64,000 nt of DNA from Dyadobacter sp. 676 (lineage in GTDB: Bacteria; Bacteroidota; Bacteroidia; Cytophagales; Spirosomataceae): positions 3,187,001 to 3,251,000 of the forward strand of contig NZ_CP159289.1 of assembly GCF_040448675.1 (NCBI RefSeq), written 5' to 3'. The notes under the pieces are model-generated. The model saw nothing but the letters and a program-made list of their open reading frames with translations, was not told the origin of the DNA and made no database searches. A program made the translations under genes and the position numbers. Positions 15,557-24,904 of this stretch are shown here, in pieces. Numbering within the stretch: the stretch's first letter is position 1; each line of letters begins with the position of its first letter.

Positions 15557-17938
15557 CTACCGCCTCCGCCGCTTCACCTTAGCCGAACTCCCACCTCCGG
15601 TCCCTCCGGAACCCCGCTTCACGCGGCCGGAACCTCTCGGCTCCTTCGACTTGCGTTCACGCGAACGGCGATCGCTATCGCGGTCAAAGCCCGGACGGCT
15701 AAACTCGCTTCTGCGGCCGGGCTTGGTTCCGGCGAGGTACAGATCCATACTCCTGCGGGCAAGGTTTGTTTCCTTCACTTTTACCTTCACAGCATCCCCG
15801 AACGCATAAATCTTCTTGGTATGCTGGCCGATGATGCGGTAATTATCCTTATCGAGCTCATAATAATCATCGCCAAGATCGGTCATGCGGATTAACCCTT
15901 CGGAAGCGGTTTCCGTGATTTCCACGAAAATGCCAAATTCGGTCACCCCGGTGATAATGCCGTCGAACTCCTTCTCGGGGTCCATCATACTCATGAACTC
16001 CACTTGCTTGTACTTGATCGACGTTCTCTCCGCTTCGGCGGCAAGACGTTCACGTTCGGATGAATGCTTCGATGCCAGCTCATAAGGTTCCTTGTCCAAA
16101 TTCGCACCGCCGTCTAGGTAATGCTGCAATAGCCTGTGTGCCATAATATCGGGATACCGGCGGATCGGCGAGGTGAAGTGCGAATAACGCCTGAATGCCA
16201 ATCCAAAGTGGCCGATGTCCTCGGTGCTGTACCGCGCTTTGGCCATGGTGCGCACCGCGAGCGATTCGATGAGGTTTTGCTCCGGCTTGCCTTCCACTTT
16301 TGCCAGCATGGCGTTCATGGATTTGGCTATTTTATTTTCATCTTCCACCTCCAGTTTCAGTCCCAGCTTGGCCACGAAAGTAGCGAAGGTCTGCAAGCGG
16401 TCAGGATCGGGAGCTTCGTGGACACGGTATACCATTGTGTTTTTATCATTTCCTTTCGAAAGCGAATACACGTATTCCGCCACACGCTTGTTGGCGAGCA
16501 GCATAAATTCCTCGATCAGTTTGTTCGAATCGCGACGTTCCTTGGTGTAAATGCCTAACGGCTTTCCCTCGGGGTCGAGGCGGAAGCGGACTTCCGGGGT
16601 TTCGAAATTGATAGCACCCTTTTTGAACCTTTCCCTGCGAAATATCTTCGCCAATTTGTTCAGCGTTCCGAGTTCTTCCGGGAAGTCGCCTTCGCCCGAA
16701 TCGAGCACGGCCTGAGCTTCCTCGTAGGTAAAGCGGCGATCCGAATGAATCACCGTCCTGCCAAACCATTCTTTCAACAACTTTCCTTTCGAAGTAATCT
16801 CGAAAATCGCCGAAAATGCCAGCCTGTCCTCGTTCGGACGCAGGGAGCACAGATTGTTTGAAAGCTTTTCGGGCAGCATCGGCACAGTCCGGTCGACCAG
16901 GTAAACAGAGGTTGCCCTGCGAAAGGCCTCTTTTTCAAGCTCGGTTCCGGGCAATACGTAATGCGAAACATCGGCAATATGTACACCCACTTCCACCACA
17001 TCTTCATTAAGATATCTCACCGATAAAGCGTCGTCAAAGTCCTTGGCATCCACAGGATCGATGGTGAATGTGAGCACATCGCGGATATCGCGACGCCTGG
17101 CAATGTCTTTTTTGGCGATTTTATCGGGTATTTTCTGCGCCTCGGCCTCTACTTCCGGAGGGAAATGGTAGGGTAAGCCAAACTCGGCCAGGATCGCGTG
17201 CATCTCCACGTCGTTGTTACCGGCTTTGCCAAGTACGGAAACAATCTGGCCCTCGGCCTGGCTTCTGCGCGTAGGCCATTCGGTTACTTTTACGATAACC
17301 TTGTCGCCATGGCGGGCTTCGCCGACTTCGTCGGGTTCAAGGAAAATCGGGTCGTAAAGTTTTTTATTATCAGGCTGGACGACCGCAAAGCGCGGGTTGA
17401 TTTCGATTATACCCACAATTTCCGCATTCGAACGTTCAACGATGGCGGTAACACGCCCCTCGGTCCGGTTTCTGGCCGAATCGCGGGATTTCGAACGGAT
17501 ACTTCTCGAAAGCGGTTGAACTTCGACGATATCGCCGTCCCAGGCACCGTTCAGTAATTCCAGGTCCACATAAATATCGTCGTCCCGCCCTTCGATCACC
17601 ACAAAGGCAAAACCTTTGTTCACACGATCGACGCGCCCCGTCAGGCCCCTTTGTTTAGTTTTGAGCGGGACGGCGGCATACGTGCCGTTTTTATTGTAGA
17701 TCAGCCTGCCGTCCTGTTCCAGTTCGTGCAGGATTTCATTAAAAAGGAGCCGTACTTTTTTGTCGTGGACTCCGAAATGGTCGTGAACGTCGAATGGCCG
17801 GAATGCTTGCTCGGCGTTCAGGTCGAAGAACGCGGCAATATCCGCCTTTAAGTTATCTATGTAAGAAACAATGTGATGAGGCGTTGCGGCCTCCCTTTTT
17901 TCAGGTTGGAGTTTCTTTTTATTTTTTTTATCTCTCAT
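15557..17938 (-). CDS. rnr: ribonuclease R
   Basis: A 3'-to-5' processive exoribonuclease of the RNB family that degrades structured RNA. It has 793 residues: N-terminal winged-helix and cold-shock-like OB domains, then the RNB catalytic domain with DDALSVRYLNEDVVEVGVHIADV and TVPMLPEKLSNNLCSLRP, and near residue 675 an S1 domain (GIITGVTEFGIFVEITETASEG). The last about 50 residues are an Arg/Lys/Ser/Gly-rich tail (GRRSEFSRPGFDRDSDRRSR, ending KRRRR), probably RNA-binding. Confidence 0.95.
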   Translation of the reverse strand: MRDKKNKKKLQPEKREAATPHHIVSYIDNLKADIAAFFDLNAEQAFRPFDVHDHFGVHDKKVRLLFNEILHELEQDGRLIYNKNGTYAAVPLKTKQRGLTGRVDRVNKGFAFVVIEGRDDDIYVDLELLNGAWDGDIVEVQPLSRSIRSKSRDSARNRTEGRVTAIVERSNAEIVGIIEINPRFAVVQPDNKKLYDPIFLEPDEVGEARHGDKVIVKVTEWPTRRSQAEGQIVSVLGKAGNNDVEMHAILAEFGLPYHFPPEVEAEAQKIPDKIAKKDIARRRDIRDVLTFTIDPVDAKDFDDALSVRYLNEDVVEVGVHIADVSHYVLPGTELEKEAFRRATSVYLVDRTVPMLPEKLSNNLCSLRPNEDRLAFSAIFEITSKGKLLKEWFGRTVIHSDRRFTYEEAQAVLDSGEGDFPEELGTLNKLAKIFRRERFKKGAINFETPEVRFRLDPEGKPLGIYTKERRDSNKLIEEFMLLANKRVAEYVYSLSKGNDKNTMVYRVHEAPDPDRLQTFATFVAKLGLKLEVEDENKIAKSMNAMLAKVEGKPEQNLIESLAVRTMAKARYSTEDIGHFGLAFRRYSHFTSPIRRYPDIMAHRLLQHYLDGGANLDKEPYELASKHSSERERLAAEAERTSIKYKQVEFMSMMDPEKEFDGIITGVTEFGIFVEITETASEGLIRMTDLGDDYYELDKDNYRIIGQHTKKIYAFGDAVKVKVKETNLARRSMDLYLAGTKPGRRSEFSRPGFDRDSDRRSRERKSKEPRGSGRVKRGSGGTGGGSSAKVKRRRR

Positions 17939-18040
17939 GTATTCAATATATAAAATGTCCCGTGTATCTCACGGAACCTCGACATTGGGGGTTTGCTGTC
18001 GCTTGTCGCCGCGGCATTTTCGAGAGCCGACGGTCGAAGT

Positions 18041-18775
18041 TTATTCAACCCGTACGATATTTCCTTCCGGTATTGGGCCAAAGCAATGCAGCCGCAAATA
18101 CAACTGTGCCAGCACTACTACGTCCTCTCTGCAATATCGGGAAATTTTAGCCAGATCGTTTTCCTCGTAATATACCTTTGTCACCTGGTCGCCGCTCATT
18201 TCGTTTTTGCTTCCTGGAATATCGAAAACAGCGGCGAGCAAATCCAGCGACGTATAGCTTTTATAGTCCCCGAATTTCCAGAGATCCATCGTATCCTGGT
18301 GGAGAAGTTCCCAGGGTTTTTTGCCCGTAATCTGTAATGCTTTGGGGATTTCGATGCAGTGGACCAGCATCCGTCGGCAAATGAACGGGAAGTCGAATTC
18401 CTTGCCATTATGGGCGCAAAGGATCAGTTGTTCGGCGGGGTATTTTTCAATCAGCGCCTTGAATTGCAACAGCAGTTGTGCTTCATCGTTTCCGGCGAAG
18501 CTACTCACTTTAAACGCAATTTCATCTTTTTCGTTCCAGTAATAAGCGCCGAATGCAATGCAGACGATCTTTCCGAACTCCGCGTAAATCGCGCCCCGGT
18601 CGTAAAAATATTCGGCATTGCTGACGGTATCGTCGCCTTTCTTGAGGCTGAGCGCCTTTTTGTCCCAAAGCTTTTGCATCCGTTCGGGAAGCTCGTCGTA
18701 GCTGGCGTGCGAGCAAACGGTTTCGATGTCGAGAAGCAGGAAATTTTTGGCTCGGCGTTTGAATTCTTCTGTCAT
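18041..18775 (-). CDS. predicted 3'-5' exonuclease, PolB-like RNase H fold
   Basis: A 244-residue DnaQ/RNase H-fold exonuclease. Exo I is FLLLDIETV, exo II is ILCAHNGKEFDFPFI, and exo III is YCREDVVVLAQLYL, supplying the usual Asp/Glu metal ligands. It resembles the PolB-like exonuclease family that occurs as a free-standing protein in Bacteroidota; its substrate is unknown. Its 5' region is occupied by a decamer-repeat element, so transcription must start in or run through that element. Confidence 0.85.
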   Translation of the reverse strand: MTEEFKRRAKNFLLLDIETVCSHASYDELPERMQKLWDKKALSLKKGDDTVSNAEYFYDRGAIYAEFGKIVCIAFGAYYWNEKDEIAFKVSSFAGNDEAQLLLQFKALIEKYPAEQLILCAHNGKEFDFPFICRRMLVHCIEIPKALQITGKKPWELLHQDTMDLWKFGDYKSYTSLDLLAAVFDIPGSKNEMSGDQVTKVYYEENDLAKISRYCREDVVVLAQLYLRLHCFGPIPEGNIVRVE

Positions 18776-18800
18776 AGTGTGCAGCGGTTCTGGTGAGATT

Positions 18801-19045
18801 GGGAATTGTCAGGATCAGTCAGGTGTGGTCAGAGGTCATTTGTCGTCTTTGCGGTTTGTTTTGGAGGGAATTAGTTCGATGTTGGTTTTCAATATGATAG
18901 AAATTATTGAAACTCACAATATCATCTTCTCATCACACCGGATCATTTATCATAAAGTAGATCTGCGCCATCCAGCGGATATGACAGCAACCTGACCCCA
19001 ACAACAAATGACCTCCTGACTATACCTGACAATACCGACTAGCCT
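18801..19045. repeat. decamer-phased inverted repeat element 1
   Basis: The left arm carries GTCAGG-type words at 18808, 18818 and 18828, then GTCATTTGTCG. The right arm carries the complement, with GAC words at 19010, 19018, 19028 and 19037 and a mirrored CAAATGACCTCCTGAC. Reading the right arm in reverse complement gives ATTGTCAGG, a TAGTCAG, and GAGGTCATTTGT, matching the left arm. The central about 150 bases, 18848-18990, show no repeat and no clear gene. It fills the gap between the exonuclease start and the stop of the next gene. Confidence 0.8.
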
Positions 19046-19069
19046 TATGGTACCATCTACCACCCTACG

Positions 19070-19483
19070 TCATTCGTGCAAAACACCTTCCAGGCCAGGC
19101 GGATCGATCGTCATCATGTTTTCCTCAATGATACTGTCGGGCACGAAGATGAACTTCTTGTCGTAAATCTGGCTGCCGATAAAGTAACTGACCCAGAACT
19201 CGTTATTCAAGTGAAAAACGTCGGGCATAATCGGTTCCACCACCACATGCCCGCCCGCCGGTATTTCCGGGAAGAAATGCCTCAAGGTAGATGTACGCTG
19301 GTCGGTATTCGTACCCGACTCGCTGTTGCTGTAACCTTTCGACGTCACAAAAACGCTGGTAACCGGCTCATCGTTGCGATTGATCACGATCACATTCCAT
19401 TCCTCGGCATTCAGCTCGTTGGTACTTCGCACTATCGCGACCTGTATCCCTTTTACGGGATGAAAAATAATGTCTTTCTTCAT
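19070..19483 (-). CDS. conserved-looking small protein of unknown function, coupled to lipB
   Basis: A 137-residue acidic soluble protein that I do not recognise. It has no signal peptide or membrane segment. The pattern is beta-rich (IQVAIVRSTNE, EWNVIVINRNDEPVTSVFVTSKGYS, GGHVVVEPIMPDVF, EFWVSYFIGSQIYDKKFIFVP), suggesting a single beta-sandwich domain. Its ATG overlaps the lipB stop by one base (TAATG), so it is translationally coupled to lipB. This supports a real gene and a possible link to lipoylation or just co-transcription. Confidence 0.75.
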   Translation of the reverse strand: MKKDIIFHPVKGIQVAIVRSTNELNAEEWNVIVINRNDEPVTSVFVTSKGYSNSESGTNTDQRTSTLRHFFPEIPAGGHVVVEPIMPDVFHLNNEFWVSYFIGSQIYDKKFIFVPDSIIEENMMTIDPPGLEGVLHE

Positions 19484-20205
19484 TACATTGCCTGCAATTC
19501 CATACTGAACAACTGTGCCAGATGGTTTTTTAACTTCATTGAAACTTCCTCCAAATTCACTTCCCTGCCCAATTCCGCCGAAAGCGACGTCACGGCTTTG
19601 TCATCGATCCCGCACGGTACGATATTCCCGAAATACGACAAATCCGTATTTACATTCAATGCAAAACCATGCATTGTCACCCACCGGCTGGCCTTTACAC
19701 CCAATGCGCAAATCTTTCGCGGGTTTTTCTGCTCCTGAAAATCAAGCCATACGCCGGTTAACCCGGCAATACGACCGGCCTGCAAGCCGTATTCGGCCAA
19801 TGTAAGGATGATCGCTTCTTCGAGGGTGCGCATGTACACATGTATATCCGTGAAGAAATTGTCGAGGTCCAGGATCGGGTATCCTACGATCTGTCCCGGC
19901 CCGTGGTAAGTAATATCCCCGCCCCGGTTGATTTTATAGTATTTCGCCTGTTTAGCGGCCAGATCTTCCTCCGCCAGCAGCAAGTGGTCAGGCTTACCGC
20001 TCTTGCCAAGCGTATATACATGCGGGTGCTGGCAAAAAAGCAGAAAATTCGGTGTTAATTGCTGGTTTTCGGTTTCCAGGCCGCGGTTTCGGGTCTTAAT
20101 CGCCAAAGTCTCGGCGAAGATTTTTTCCTGATAATCCCACGCCTCCTGATAATCGATCAGGCCAAGGTCCCGGAAATGTACTTTTTTATTGATCAGGGCA
20201 TTCAT
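19483..20205 (-). CDS. lipB: octanoyl-[acyl-carrier-protein]:protein octanoyltransferase
   Basis: Transfers octanoate from acyl carrier protein to lipoyl domains, the first step of lipoate synthesis. The 240-residue sequence has HPHVYTLGKSGKPDHLL, the signature region RGGDITYHGPGQIVGYPILDL, the lysine motif ICALGVKASRWVTMHGFALNV, and NIVPCGI with the nucleophilic cysteine. The start at 20205 gives the family N-terminus. A small unknown gene is coupled downstream. Confidence 0.95.
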   Translation of the reverse strand: MNALINKKVHFRDLGLIDYQEAWDYQEKIFAETLAIKTRNRGLETENQQLTPNFLLFCQHPHVYTLGKSGKPDHLLLAEEDLAAKQAKYYKINRGGDITYHGPGQIVGYPILDLDNFFTDIHVYMRTLEEAIILTLAEYGLQAGRIAGLTGVWLDFQEQKNPRKICALGVKASRWVTMHGFALNVNTDLSYFGNIVPCGIDDKAVTSLSAELGREVNLEEVSMKLKNHLAQLFSMELQAM

Positions 20206-20354
20206 TTTCTTGTATTCAAAAAATTACGGGAACGAGGTGTTACCAATTTGTAGAAGTGACGTCTAAATATCGGAACGGAAACTTCCGGTCTGTGGAAACG
20301 GATTGTACACACGTGTCCCGTTTCAGAACGCTAATTTATTAGGTAAATGTTCGT

Positions 20355-20362
20355 TAAATTTG
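20355..20362 (+). promoter_or_regulatory. putative -7 promoter element upstream of decayed gene
   Basis: TAAATTTG is an exact TAnnTTTG match 24 bases before the ATG of the decayed small gene. No -33 TTTG is visible at the expected spacing. Confidence 0.4.
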
Positions 20363-20386
20363 TCAGTGCAACTAAATTCTGTGGTT

Positions 20387-20616
20387 ATGGAGCTTTTACT
20401 GGATGTTAAAGATGATAAGAGGAAGCGGTTATGGAATAGCTTCAAAAACTTCCGTATGTCAAAGCAAAGCAGCTTGAGGCGATCCATTTCAGAATTTTGG
20501 ACGGCGCCATTCGGATTGTTGACGATGTGCATCTGCTCGAACAGGGTAAATTAGAAACCAGGGGCGCAAAAGAGTTCCCGAACGAGTTACTTTGTCAGAA
20601 CGACGCGAAGGTTTGA
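20387..20616 (+). pseudogene. frameshifted remnant of a small protein, possibly antitoxin-like
   Basis: Frame one begins MELLLDVKDDKRKRLWN. From 20440 another frame reads LQKLPYVKAKQLEAIHFRIL and runs without a stop to TGA 20614-20616. Joined, they resemble the small Bacteroidota proteins that start with a short LLLxVxDxK strand followed by a helix and xLPYVK, often antitoxin or DUF-type partners. One inserted base (or two deleted) near 20438 would join them. Family identity is an inference; no intact toxin gene is adjacent. The rest of the gap from 20206 shows nothing else convincing. Confidence 0.5.
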
Positions 20617-20646
20617 ATCGGAGTTCAAACGACACACACTCACAAA

Positions 20647-21006
20647 ATGGCCCAACACAACGACCTAGGCCGCTGGGGCGAAACTGCCGCGGCATCCTTC
20701 CTGCTCGAAAAAGGCTTTAAAATTGTAGCCAGAAACTATCGCAGCTGGCAGTCCGAAATCGATCTGATCGTCTCAAAAGACAATACGCTCGTTTTCGTGG
20801 AAGTAAAAACCCGGACTGGCACGGCATTTGGAATGCCGGAGGAATTCGTAAATGCGACGAAGGCCAAACTTATCATGCGGGCCGCCGAGCAATATATCTT
20901 CGATACCGACTGGGAGTACGACGTCCGTTTCGATATCGTTTCCATCCTCATTTTGCCCGACGGCTCCGCCGACATCCGGCATATCGAAGACGCATTCAGC
21001 AGGTAA
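20647..21006 (+). CDS. yraN: UPF0102 (YraN) endonuclease-like protein
   Basis: A 119-residue protein with the YraN pattern: LGRWGETAAASFLLEKGFKIVARNYR, then EIDLIV and VFVEVKTRTG, which match the ExD-ExK core of restriction-endonuclease-like folds, and the C-terminal helix region with RFDIVSIL. Widespread but of undefined function, possibly linked to DNA uptake or repair. Length is normal. Confidence 0.9.
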   Translation: MAQHNDLGRWGETAAASFLLEKGFKIVARNYRSWQSEIDLIVSKDNTLVFVEVKTRTGTAFGMPEEFVNATKAKLIMRAAEQYIFDTDWEYDVRFDIVSILILPDGSADIRHIEDAFSR

Positions 21007-21086
21007 CGTTGTCACCGGCATAAGTAGAAACCAAATCATCGCAGATTTTGAAGATGTTTTTGTAAGTATTTCAAAATCTGACCTTG

Positions 21087-21954
21087 ATGAAAAGAACCGT
21101 ATTGCTCAACCGGCGGGAAATGATCAAAAGCAGCGCTTTGCTGCTGGCTTCTGCGGCGTTGGAAACAGGCAATGCATTTGTCCCGAAATATCGGATAGGG
21201 GCCTGTGACTGGTCGGTGGGGCGGCAGTTGAGTCCGGAGGCATTCGAGCGGGCAAAACAGATCGGCTTGCAGGGTATTCAGGTCAGTTACAATACCGGTA
21301 AGGACGAAAAGGGCCTTTCGGTACCCGAAACGTTGCAGGCGATCCGCGATGCGTCCGCGCGCACCGGGGTGAAGGTGTCGAGCCTGGCGATCGGCGAACT
21401 TAACCGCGTACCATATAAATCGCAACCAAAAACCGAGGAATGGGTCTGGAGCAGCGTAGATGCAGCCAAAGCCTTGGGAGTGAAAGTGATCCTGCTCGCT
21501 TTCTTTTCGGACGGTGACTTACGCAATGACGAGGCCGGCAAAAAAAGCGGTGATAGCGCGTTTGAAAAAAGTAGCGCCGCATGCCGAGAAGCAGGGCATT
21601 ACGCTGGGCATCGAATCATGGCTGAGCGGACGGGAGCATTTGGATATTATCGACGCGGTCGGGTCGAAGGCCGTGAAAGTTTATTACGATTTTCGGAATT
21701 CAACCGATGCCGGCCACGATATTTTTAAGGAAATTCCGATGCTCGGCAAAGATATGATCTGCGAAATTCATATGAAGGAAAACGGCCAGCGACTCGGCGA
21801 GGGGCCGCTCGACTGGCCGCGGGTGGCAAAAGCGGTAAAAGACATTGGTTATGAGGGATGGATGCAGATCGAAGGCGCCACACCGCAGGGTGGCGAAATT
21901 ATTCCGTGCTACCAGCATAACCTCCAATACCTCAAAGGACTATTTCAAACCTAG
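21087..21954 (+). pseudogene. sugar phosphate isomerase/epimerase (AP endonuclease-2 TIM barrel), frameshifted
   Basis: The first part starts with a twin-arginine-like leader (NRREMIKSSALLLASAALE) and reads as a xylose-isomerase-like TIM barrel up to FFSDGDLRNDEAGKK. The barrel then continues in the +1 frame (KKAVIARLKKVAPHAEKQG, then GIESWLSGREHLDIIDAVGSK, GKDMICEIHMKENG, GYEGWMQIEG) to TAG 21952-21954. The break is at a run of seven A at 21540-21546; six A would restore one frame of about 288 residues. It may be a sequencing error, a slippery site or real decay. It precedes the PVC-type dehydrogenase by 40 bases and would have been co-transcribed. Confidence 0.8.
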
Positions 21955-21994
21955 TCCCAGTCATCCCGCAAATCTGGTACGGGCTATATACATC

Positions 21995-24904
21995 ATGAAC
22001 ATTATCAACGCTTTACCACTCCAAAGAACCGGCATTCTGGCGGCAAGTATGCTACTGGCTTCTGTTTTCAGCATTAATCCGTTCAGGAACAATCCGGGGC
22101 GGCCGGTTAAGTCTATCCTGCCCGTAACCGAAGCCGGCGATTCCTCGCGCCTGTACGTGCCCGACGACCTAGAGGCTACCCTTTGGGCCGAGGCACCCAT
22201 GTTTTATAATCCCACCAACATGGATATCGACGCCAAAGGGCGGATATGGGTCACCGAGGCTGTCAATTACCGCGATTTCAACACCAAACCCGCCGAACGC
22301 CTCAGCCACAAGCAGAAAGGCGACAGGGTGATGATCCTGGAAGACAAAGACGGCGACGGCAAAGCCGAATCTTCAAAAGTTTATGTGGAAGACACCTTGT
22401 TGACGGCACCACTGGGCATTGCGGTGATTGGTAATAAAACCATCGTTTCTTGCGCCCCTAACCTGCTCATTTACACAGATACCAACGGCGACGACAAGCC
22501 CGACAAACGTGAGGTTTTCCTTACCGGATTCGGTGGCTTCGATCACGACCATTCGCTGCATTCGCTGATCGTGGGGCCGGACGGGAAGTACTATTTCAAT
22601 ACCGGTAATGCAGGCCCGCACCATGTCGTCGACAAAAGCGGGTGGAACTTGCGCAGCGGGAGCCTTTATATCGGCGGAACGCCTTACAACAGAAAGAATG
22701 AGGGGAACCAGAAGTCGGACGACGGCCGTATCTGGGTGGGTGGCCTCGCATTACGCATCAACCCGGACGGTACCGGCCTGAAAGTGCTGGGCCATAATTT
22801 CCGGAACAGCTATGAAGTGTGCCTCGATAGCTACGGCAACATGTGGCAGAACGATAACGACGACCAGGTGATCACTTGTCGCGTGTCTTTTTTGCAGGAA
22901 AACGGCAATGCAGGATATTTTTCGGCCGACGGCACCCGCTATTGGCAAGCCGATCGCCGCCCCGGACAGGATATTTTTACCACGCACTGGCATCAGGAAG
23001 ATCCGGGCGTGATGCCTGCGGGAGACAATACCGGAGCAGGCTCGCCTACGGGTATTGTCTTTTATGAAGGGGAGCAGTTGGGAAAAAATTATCGGGGAAC
23101 ATTATTAAGCTGCGAAGCGGGCCGGAATGTGTTGTTTGCTTACCAACCTAAGCAGGAAGGCGCAGGCTTCACATTGAGCCGCCGCGATCTCATCAGTTCT
23201 TTTCCCAAAGTTTCCGAACGCTACGAATGGTACGAAACCGACCAGGATTACCGGAAATGGTTCCGGCCGTCGGATGTGGCCGTCGGCCCGGACGGTGCCA
23301 TTTACATCGCCGACTGGTATGATCCCGTGGTAGGCGGGCATGCGATGAAGGACAAAAAAGGGTATGGCCGCATTTACCGCATTACCCCCAAAGGGCATAA
23401 ACTTACAACGCCGCAGTTGGATTTCACGACCACAAAAGGTTTGATCGATGCCTTGAAAAACCCTGCTATCAACGTCCGTGCGTTGGGTTTTGAGGGATTA
23501 AAGGCAAAAGGCGAAGCTGTGATACCGGAAGTGAAGGGCTTGTTGACAGCCGAAAACCCATACCACCAGGCGAGGGCCATTTGGCTGCTGGCGCAATTGG
23601 GGACACAGGGCAATGAAGAGGTGGTCGGGCTGCTTGCGTCAGCGAATGCCATGCATCGCCTCACGGCATTTCGTGCCTTGAAATCAGTAGGCAAAGCCGA
23701 TGCATATTTTGAGCAAATGTCGAAAGACCCCGATGCGGCTGTGCGGCGTGAAGTTGGTATAGCGTTGCGCGATGTCACTTATAACCAGGCGTTTGCAGCT
23801 ATTTCAAATCTTATAAAGAAATATGACGGCAAAGATCCGTGGATGCTGGAAGCGATCGGTACGGCGGCGGATGGGAAAGAAGAAAAAGTGTACGCTTACG
23901 TGCGCGAGACATTCAAGGCCGATCCCGTTAAATGGCAGCCACAGCGGGCGAATTTAGCCTGGCGTCTGCATCCGGTTTCGGCCGTGGAAGAGCTCAGAAT
24001 CCGGGCCGGTTCATCCAAAGTGCCGGAGTCGGAGCGCCGCAGGGCGTTAACGGCCATCGGTTTTATCAGAGACAAAAAAGCGGTGGAAGCGATGATCGAC
24101 TTGTCGAAGTCTACTTTGCAGGATGTGGCGACGCAGGCGTCCTACTGGATCAATTTCCGTAAAAGTAACGACTGGGCCGATTTGAGGAACTGGGAAGAAG
24201 CTACCGCACAGGCGATGACGCCCGCGTACAAGCGCATGCTCGAACTGAAGAAGATCGTCGCCGACAAGGCTCAGGCCACTCCGCAACGAATCGAAGCGGC
24301 GAAGGAAATGGCGTCGGACGTGAATGGCGGTAATATCCTCGTGGACATGCGTGTACAAGGCCAATTGCCGGACCCCATAGCCAGGGAGATCAGCGAAATC
24401 ATCTTCAAAAACCCCGACCAGAACGTACGCGTTGTCGCCAGCCAGTTTTTCCCGAGGAACGGAAAGGTTTTGAAAACCGATTTTATCTCGAGGATGAAAG
24501 CCGATCCGGCACACGGTCAGAAAATTTTCTCGGCCACCTGTGCAGCGTGCCACAAGCACGGTAAAACGGGAGCAGAGATCGGGCCGGATTTGACCACGAT
24601 TCATAAAAAATTCGATAAATCGGCACTTTTGGACGCTATCATCAATCCTTCTGCCAGTATGGTTTTCGGTTATGAAAGCTACACGATTGTGACCAGGAAG
24701 GGCGATACCTATTTTGGATTCCTTATGAGCGACGGTGCGAATGTGGTGCTGAAAGACGCCGCCGGACAGCAGCACACCATCAAAGCCGATCAGATCAAAA
24801 GCCGGGAAAAAATGCCTTCATCGCTGATGCCGGAGCCTACCGCATTGGGGCTAAATGAGCAGGATCTGGCCGATTTGACGGGATATTTGTTGAATTTTAA
24901 ATAA
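21995..24904 (+). CDS. PVC-type haem-binding membrane-bound dehydrogenase with HEAT-like repeats
   Basis: A 969-residue exported protein. After an N-terminal hydrophobic segment (TGILAASMLLASVFS), residues about 50-480 form the PVC-type dehydrogenase beta-propeller (WAEAPMFYNPTNMDIDAKGR, then IWVTEAVNYRDF, and SDVAVGPDGAIYIADWYDPVV). Residues about 490-790 are HEAT-like helices. The C-terminus is a cytochrome-like domain with CAACH at 849-853 and the family ending (INPSASMVFGYESYTIVTRK). These proteins are known from Planctomycetes and some Bacteroidota, and substrates are mostly unknown; sugar oxidation in the periplasm is plausible. ATG 21995 is chosen over upstream in-frame codons, which lie in the previous gene. 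Confidence 0.85.
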   Translation: MNIINALPLQRTGILAASMLLASVFSINPFRNNPGRPVKSILPVTEAGDSSRLYVPDDLEATLWAEAPMFYNPTNMDIDAKGRIWVTEAVNYRDFNTKPAERLSHKQKGDRVMILEDKDGDGKAESSKVYVEDTLLTAPLGIAVIGNKTIVSCAPNLLIYTDTNGDDKPDKREVFLTGFGGFDHDHSLHSLIVGPDGKYYFNTGNAGPHHVVDKSGWNLRSGSLYIGGTPYNRKNEGNQKSDDGRIWVGGLALRINPDGTGLKVLGHNFRNSYEVCLDSYGNMWQNDNDDQVITCRVSFLQENGNAGYFSADGTRYWQADRRPGQDIFTTHWHQEDPGVMPAGDNTGAGSPTGIVFYEGEQLGKNYRGTLLSCEAGRNVLFAYQPKQEGAGFTLSRRDLISSFPKVSERYEWYETDQDYRKWFRPSDVAVGPDGAIYIADWYDPVVGGHAMKDKKGYGRIYRITPKGHKLTTPQLDFTTTKGLIDALKNPAINVRALGFEGLKAKGEAVIPEVKGLLTAENPYHQARAIWLLAQLGTQGNEEVVGLLASANAMHRLTAFRALKSVGKADAYFEQMSKDPDAAVRREVGIALRDVTYNQAFAAISNLIKKYDGKDPWMLEAIGTAADGKEEKVYAYVRETFKADPVKWQPQRANLAWRLHPVSAVEELRIRAGSSKVPESERRRALTAIGFIRDKKAVEAMIDLSKSTLQDVATQASYWINFRKSNDWADLRNWEEATAQAMTPAYKRMLELKKIVADKAQATPQRIEAAKEMASDVNGGNILVDMRVQGQLPDPIAREISEIIFKNPDQNVRVVASQFFPRNGKVLKTDFISRMKADPAHGQKIFSATCAACHKHGKTGAEIGPDLTTIHKKFDKSALLDAIINPSASMVFGYESYTIVTRKGDTYFGFLMSDGANVVLKDAAGQQHTIKADQIKSREKMPSSLMPEPTALGLNEQDLADLTGYLLNFK

